Positions 47,888 to 51,522 of a stretch of 51,522 nt of DNA are shown piece by piece. Positions within the stretch are counted from its first letter, which is position 1. Each line of letters starts with the position of its first letter. A program made the position numbers and the translations under genes. The DNA is from an uncultured bacterium (GTDB taxonomy: Bacteria > Fidelibacterota > Marinisomatia > Marinisomatales > UBA1611). The notes under the pieces were generated by a model. It did not search any database, was not told where the DNA came from, and was given only the letters and a program-made list of their open reading frames with translations. The stretch is taken from contig CAJVZI010000008.1 of the NCBI GenBank assembly GCA_913020665.1, forward strand, positions 1-51,522. The letters run 5' to 3'.

Positions 47888-48359
47888 TATATATTTAATA
47901 AACACTCCGATTGGGGAGCTAGAGATACATTCAGATACAAATTTTCTTTATCTCTTACAATTTATCAATAAGAAGAAAAAAAATAAGATCATTCCATCAT
48001 CTAGGCCTTCACCAATTGCCCAAAAGACCTCAAAACAGATAAATGAGTATTTTCATGGGATAAGAAAGAGCTTCAATATTCCCCTTTTTTTAAAAGTACC
48101 ACCTTTTTACAAGAAAGTACTTATGGAGGTTTCAAATATCAAATATGGGCAAACAGCTTCATACAAAGATATTGCTAAAAATGTTGGCAATAAAAAAGCC
48201 GTAAGGGCAGTTGGTACCGCAAATGCTAAGAACCCTATAACGATCATTATACCATGCCATAGGATCATATCCGCGAATGGTTCATTGGGCGGGTATGGAA
48301 GCGGATTGGACAAAAAACTATTCCTTCTAGAGCATGAAGGAATTGATATTACACTTTAA
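47880..48359 (+). CDS. ogt: Methylated-DNA-protein cysteine methyltransferase
   Basis: The 159-residue protein has the C-terminal DNA-binding domain with YGQTASYKDIAKNVGN, the active-site motif IIIPCHRII (Cys126) and NGSLGGYGSGLDKKLFLLEHEG (read in parts). The N-terminal domain is short, as in Ogt. It transfers the methyl group of O6-methylguanine to its own cysteine. It is translationally coupled to the EamA gene. Confidence 0.95.
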   Translation: MDNIYLINTPIGELEIHSDTNFLYLLQFINKKKKNKIIPSSRPSPIAQKTSKQINEYFHGIRKSFNIPLFLKVPPFYKKVLMEVSNIKYGQTASYKDIAKNVGNKKAVRAVGTANAKNPITIIIPCHRIISANGSLGGYGSGLDKKLFLLEHEGIDITL

Positions 48360-48405
48360 AGAGCAACTTTTAATAAGAGCAATTATAAATTAACTTTATC
48401 CTACT

Positions 48406-48999
48406 ATGAATTCGATCACACAAACCTTTAGATCGAAATTATTTGCAGGGATCGCAACACTGCTACCTCTGTATCTGACATTTATTGTAATAAAATTTCT
48501 ATTTATTACTCTTGAAGAGATATCCGGTCCATTATTAAAAAGATTTGATATAGACATTCCTGGACTCGGCATCATCCTTACCGTTGCTCTAATATATATA
48601 CTTGGACTGGTCGTAACCAATTTCCTTGGAAGAAAAATTTTTAATATTGGGGAGAATATTGTAAAGAAGGTGCCTGTAGTTAACATGGTATATACAACTC
48701 TTAAACAAATCACTGAAACATTTACGAAAAACTCAACAGATGCATTTGAAGGCGCAGTTTACATACAATATCCAAGAGAAGGGTTATGGACTATGGCCTT
48801 TATTAGTGGTCAATCAAAAAGTGAAGATGGAATAGAGTATTACCATCTTTTTGTACCTACAACTCCTAATCCAACTTCTGGTTTTTTTCTCATGATACCA
48901 CAATCAGATGCGATCCCAACTGGAATGTCTGTTGAAGAAGGATTGAAAACTATTATTTCTGGTGGCTTACTTGCACCAGAAGATAACCCCCTTCCTTAA
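48406..48999 (+). CDS. DUF502-family membrane protein
   Basis: The 197-residue protein has two N-terminal helices (GIATLLPLYLTFIVIKFLF and GLGIILTVALIYILGLVVTN) and a soluble part. The family phrases are KVPVVNMVYTTLKQITETF, VYIQYPREGLWTMAFIS and LFVPTTPNPTSGFFLMIP (read in parts). The molecular function is unknown, although the family is widespread. It starts 46 nt after ogt and ends 10 nt before a convergent gene. Confidence 0.9.
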   Translation: MNSITQTFRSKLFAGIATLLPLYLTFIVIKFLFITLEEISGPLLKRFDIDIPGLGIILTVALIYILGLVVTNFLGRKIFNIGENIVKKVPVVNMVYTTLKQITETFTKNSTDAFEGAVYIQYPREGLWTMAFISGQSKSEDGIEYYHLFVPTTPNPTSGFFLMIPQSDAIPTGMSVEEGLKTIISGGLLAPEDNPLP

Positions 49000-49009
49000 G
49001 ATCGGTATC

Positions 49010-50311
49010 CTAAAATTTCTGTCCAACGCCCCAGTGGATAGCCCCAGAATTCCAAACTCCATCTCGATAGCCCCAACCATAATCTAATCTGATCACCCCA
49101 ACCATTGGGAATGGAATTCTAATGCCACTACCAATACCATAGATAGGCATTTGGTCATTTATTTCATTCCAATTATTGGATATCATTCCAACATCCGCAA
49201 AAAGTGTAACCAACAACCCTAATTCAGCACCAAAAGAGGTAGCATGTTTAGGTATGACCTCTTTCCGTAACTCAAGCGAACCATGAACTGACTCATGACC
49301 AAAACGGAAGGCTTCTTTGCCTGAGTAGTAAAGGTCAGAGTCAGGTAATTTCCATCCACGGATGGTCATGGAATTGCCAAAATAATCAAGCCAGTATTCA
49401 TCTTTGTTTCCAATTTTTCTACTTAGGCTTCCATTTAGGGCTAAGATAAGATCTTTTCCTTTATTATTGATCTTATAGTACCATGAATAAGATTGCGCCC
49501 AAAGTGTGATGCTCCAATCTTTAGGGTCGATTCCCTCTCTGTGGTATATATTTTGACTGAATAAGACTCCCTTACTTGGATTCCAAAAGATATCCCTTGT
49601 ATCATATTTTATAGTTGCTGTAGGCGAAAAATAAAAAAAATCATTCTTACTATCTGGGCCAGAGAATTTTTTTGATTCGATCTCAAGACCAAATGATGTC
49701 TTAATAGCACTCCCAAACCATTTACCAAGATTAATATAGAGACTATTCACATCAATATCTTGTTCTAGAAAACTATGACCGTAAAGTGTTCGACCTAAAT
49801 TAAAAGAAAGTGACACGTGGTCTCCGAACATCCATGGATCACTAAAACTTATACCATATGTATCTTCTCCTCCAAGGCTCCCGCCTACAGCAAATGATCG
49901 ATCCCTTCCTTGAAAATTATTTATGATCCATAGGCCAACAACAGACCATCCAGTATCTTCACTATACGTGGGAAATGCCACGGGAGGTGTTCTTTGAATG
50001 GACTCAATGACAGTAAACATCAATATTGCAGTCTCATCCTCTAGGGGAACCACTTTCCAAGTTACCTCACTGAAGATGCCTAAATTATCAAGACGGTTCC
50101 TATCTTCTTTTGCTGTCGTGCTATCTAAGAATACATTAATGGGATGATGAATTTCACGTTCTAAAATAAAATCCTGGGTCTTGGTATTGCCTATATATTG
50201 TATAGATGATATCACTGGTTTGTAGTGATCTTGAGCATATACCGTTGTGAATAGTAGGGTAAATAAAAAAAGGCCTATATAAGGCCTTTTTTTAAGAATT
50301 ATCTTTACCAC
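49010..50311 (-). CDS. Omp85-family (BamA/TamA-like) outer-membrane protein with one POTRA domain
   Basis: The frame starts at GTG 50311, four nt after the upstream stop. The signal peptide MVKIILKKRPYIGLFLFTLLFTTVYAQ is followed by a single POTRA domain (about 30-108, ISSIQYIGNTKTQDFILERE in parts) and a 16-strand-type barrel. The surface-antigen ending IRLDYGWGYRDG...HWGVGQKF gives the C-terminal Phe. BamA usually has five POTRAs, so this is a minimal Omp85 protein, perhaps for insertion or secretion of specific clients. A perfect terminator-like hairpin lies inside the signal-peptide codons (50265-50293). Confidence 0.85.
   Translation of the reverse strand: MVKIILKKRPYIGLFLFTLLFTTVYAQDHYKPVISSIQYIGNTKTQDFILEREIHHPINVFLDSTTAKEDRNRLDNLGIFSEVTWKVVPLEDETAILMFTVIESIQRTPPVAFPTYSEDTGWSVVGLWIINNFQGRDRSFAVGGSLGGEDTYGISFSDPWMFGDHVSLSFNLGRTLYGHSFLEQDIDVNSLYINLGKWFGSAIKTSFGLEIESKKFSGPDSKNDFFYFSPTATIKYDTRDIFWNPSKGVLFSQNIYHREGIDPKDWSITLWAQSYSWYYKINNKGKDLILALNGSLSRKIGNKDEYWLDYFGNSMTIRGWKLPDSDLYYSGKEAFRFGHESVHGSLELRKEVIPKHATSFGAELGLLVTLFADVGMISNNWNEINDQMPIYGIGSGIRIPFPMVGVIRLDYGWGYRDGVWNSGAIHWGVGQKF
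50265..50293 (-). terminator. Terminator-like hairpin inside the Omp85 coding sequence
   Basis: A perfect 12-bp inverted repeat AAAAAAAGGCCT/AGGCCTTTTTTT with a 5-nt loop. Either strand ends in T7. It covers about codons 7-16 of the Omp85 gene, right after the stop of the upstream gene. It may act as an attenuator or as the upstream gene's terminator. Confidence 0.7.
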
Positions 50312-50314
50312 GGA

Positions 50315-51103
50315 TTATATATCAATTCCTTGTACCATTAATCGTTTCTTATACTCGATACCTTGCTTAGAATAGGTATCATCGATGGCTTTTTCCAATT
50401 TATCTGATACTTTTAAACTTTTTAATTCAACTTTTATATTTCGTTCATCTAGTTCGCGTACCTTATACGTGGAGCTAACATCTTCATATATATGCCAGAC
50501 ACCATCAAACTCTTTTGGAGTACCATATTCCATTAATACTTTATGCTTTATGATATCTGAAGATGCCAACTGAGGAAAACCAGTGTCCTTAAGTTTGACT
50601 TTCTTTGTAATACCCTGGAGAATAAAATGGGAATCGTTATTATTTGTTGTACTGTAAATAAAATCCACATTCACAAAATCAAGCATGATCAACTCATGTG
50701 TTAATCTTGAGGTATACTGGAACTCTACTGATGCGCGTTTAATTGGCAATACAAACCCTTCACGAGTCGTTCTATTATCATCATGGTATACCACTTCTAC
50801 TGTTGTATCAGGAATAATAGATAGGACCGCAGGCAGATTAGACTCCCAAGGTGCTAAGAGTTCATCTCTAAAAACCCAACCGCTTGGAATACGTTTAACA
50901 GGTATAACAGATTCAATATTCTTTCTTGTCGTGACTTCTGTACTAGAGAAATCTTCTGTCATGTCGTCGTCTTGATTGCGCGCACTTTGCTGGTTACTGC
51001 TCTCTTTTTCAGCAGATTTCCTTGAGCCGAATAACTGTAAACCGTCCGCCTTTACAGGAACGATAAACAATAATGCTATCATGTATATAAGTATATTCTT
51101 CAT
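50315..51103 (-). CDS. Exported protein of unknown function, paired with Omp85 gene
   Basis: The 262-residue protein has a signal peptide (MKNILIYMIALLFIVPVKADG), a Ser/Glu/Asp-rich linker (about 28-60) and a strand-rich body (about 65-262) with RIPSGWVFRDELLAPW, VVYHDDNRTTREGFVLP and ITKKVKLKDTGFPQLAS. There is no lipobox or barrel ending, so it is probably periplasmic. The stop lies 3 nt before the Omp85 start, which suggests a functional pair, for instance a chaperone or a client of that barrel. I do not recognise the family. Confidence 0.75.
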   Translation of the reverse strand: MKNILIYMIALLFIVPVKADGLQLFGSRKSAEKESSNQQSARNQDDDMTEDFSSTEVTTRKNIESVIPVKRIPSGWVFRDELLAPWESNLPAVLSIIPDTTVEVVYHDDNRTTREGFVLPIKRASVEFQYTSRLTHELIMLDFVNVDFIYSTTNNNDSHFILQGITKKVKLKDTGFPQLASSDIIKHKVLMEYGTPKEFDGVWHIYEDVSSTYKVRELDERNIKVELKSLKVSDKLEKAIDDTYSKQGIEYKKRLMVQGIDI

Positions 51104-51194
51104 AATCTAATTTTTTAACGGAATGATGTTACCTCGGAATATTTGGTACAATCAACCGCTATAATTTACCAAACTTAATACAATGTTGTATAAA

Positions 51195-51226
51195 AAAAAA
51201 GGCTCTCTATTTGGAGAGCCTTTTTT
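51195..51226 (-). terminator. Strong bidirectional terminator
   Basis: Arms AAAAAAGGCTCTC and GAGAGCCTTTTTT with a 6-nt loop. It lies 22 nt after the stop of the 75-residue tandem-repeat protein gene, and on the minus strand it ends in T9. Confidence 0.9.
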
Positions 51227-51248
51227 GAGTCTATTGACAAACAGTTAT

Positions 51249-51476
51249 TTATTTACGTCCTCTAGCCATAGGAGAACGAGAAACATTACCATTTTTGTCT
51301 ACGTAGTAAAGGTATCCTGATTCTCTAGTAACACCTGCATCTGCAACTTTTTCTGCGTTTCCGCCGCCTTTACCAGCACGAGCCATTTGTGAACGCCATA
51401 CGTTACCATCTTTACCTAGATAATATAAATATCCCTTTTCTTTTGATACGCCAGTGTTGGCAACTACTTCAGCCAT
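51249..51476 (-). CDS. Small basic protein made of two tandem repeats (YLYY-GNV-RS-MAR unit)
   Basis: The 75-residue product contains two copies of a roughly 36-residue unit. Copy 1 (1-40) has VSKEKGYLYYLGKDGNVWRS and ends SQMARAGKG. Copy 2 (41-75) has VTRESGYLYYVDKNGNVSRS and ends SPMARGRK. A perfect GGAGGT site lies 5 nt before ATG 51476, and a strong terminator follows, which implies high monocistronic expression. It has no signal peptide, so it is cytoplasmic. Similar short proteins with G-Y-L-Y-x-x-D-K-x-G-x-V and a basic MAR end occur in other bacteria as far as I recall, usually with one unit, and have no named function. The Arg/Lys-rich ends could suit nucleic-acid binding. Confidence 0.85.
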   Translation of the reverse strand: MAEVVANTGVSKEKGYLYYLGKDGNVWRSQMARAGKGGGNAEKVADAGVTRESGYLYYVDKNGNVSRSPMARGRK

Positions 51477-51522
51477 TTAAGACCTCCATTTTAGTTTTTA
51501 TTGGTTCTTTGGTAGTGGATAG

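Overview
This AT-rich window looks like a chromosome segment from a Gram-negative bacterium of the FCB (Fibrobacterota-Chlorobi-Bacteroidota) superphylum, most likely a marine Marinimicrobia (SAR406)-type lineage. The evidence is a C-terminal Por/T9SS-type sorting domain with a YPNPFNP motif, a TPR-membrane-HTH regulator of the Bacteroidota kind, a SecA with a long acidic insert, a bactofilin, several outer-membrane beta-barrels ending in Phe, and core genes (SecA, SecDF, ATP synthase, AspRS). Shine-Dalgarno sites are visible at several starts. The phylum call is inference, because there is no rRNA in the window.

Layout. 1-11131 (minus) is an accessory-looking unit. In transcription order it holds a TPR/HTH regulator, a cadherin-domain lipoprotein, a two-helix GldL-like motor stator, a GldM-like periplasmic shaft protein, an outer-membrane protein carrying SHD1-like repeats, a cadherin/beta-barrel fusion, and an NHL-propeller protein cut by the window edge. 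I read this as a divergent gliding/type IX secretion-type envelope machine. 11218-12629 holds two small unknown genes and a small beta-barrel. 12721-16196 holds a large secreted protein with five cohesin-like repeats and a T9SS-type tail, followed after 6 nt by tRNA-Leu(UAG). 16328-26458 (minus) holds a trans-sulfuration enzyme, SecA, NusB, a branched-chain amino acid set (leucine dehydrogenase, IlvE, acyl-CoA dehydrogenase, thiolase) and PhoH. 26518-29907 (plus) holds lipoproteins, a CBS protein, a DUF3147 membrane protein and FetB. 29914-41698 (minus) holds aspS and a tightly packed run parA-parB-M23-bactofilin-atpZ-atpI-atpBEFHAGDC. 41839-48999 (plus) holds tdh-kbl, secD-secF, an EamA transporter, ogt and a DUF502 protein. 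49010-51476 (minus) holds a one-POTRA Omp85 protein, a secreted unknown and a 75-residue tandem-repeat protein with a strong ribosome binding site.

How it fits together. Sec export (SecA, SecD, SecF) would feed the large secreted protein and the many signal-peptide proteins. The GldLM-like motor is the best candidate for energising a second, outer-membrane step that recognises the NPFNP-type tail. The most speculative idea is that the SHD1-like repeats encoded beside the motor recognise the NPF motif of the sorting tail, since yeast Sla1 SHD1 binds NPFxD peptides. A second theme is terminator-like hairpins placed directly against, or inside, the start of the next gene (aspS, the EamA gene, the Omp85 gene). 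No gene-free stretch exceeds about 230 bases. I saw no CRISPR array, insertion sequence, rRNA or obvious riboswitch.
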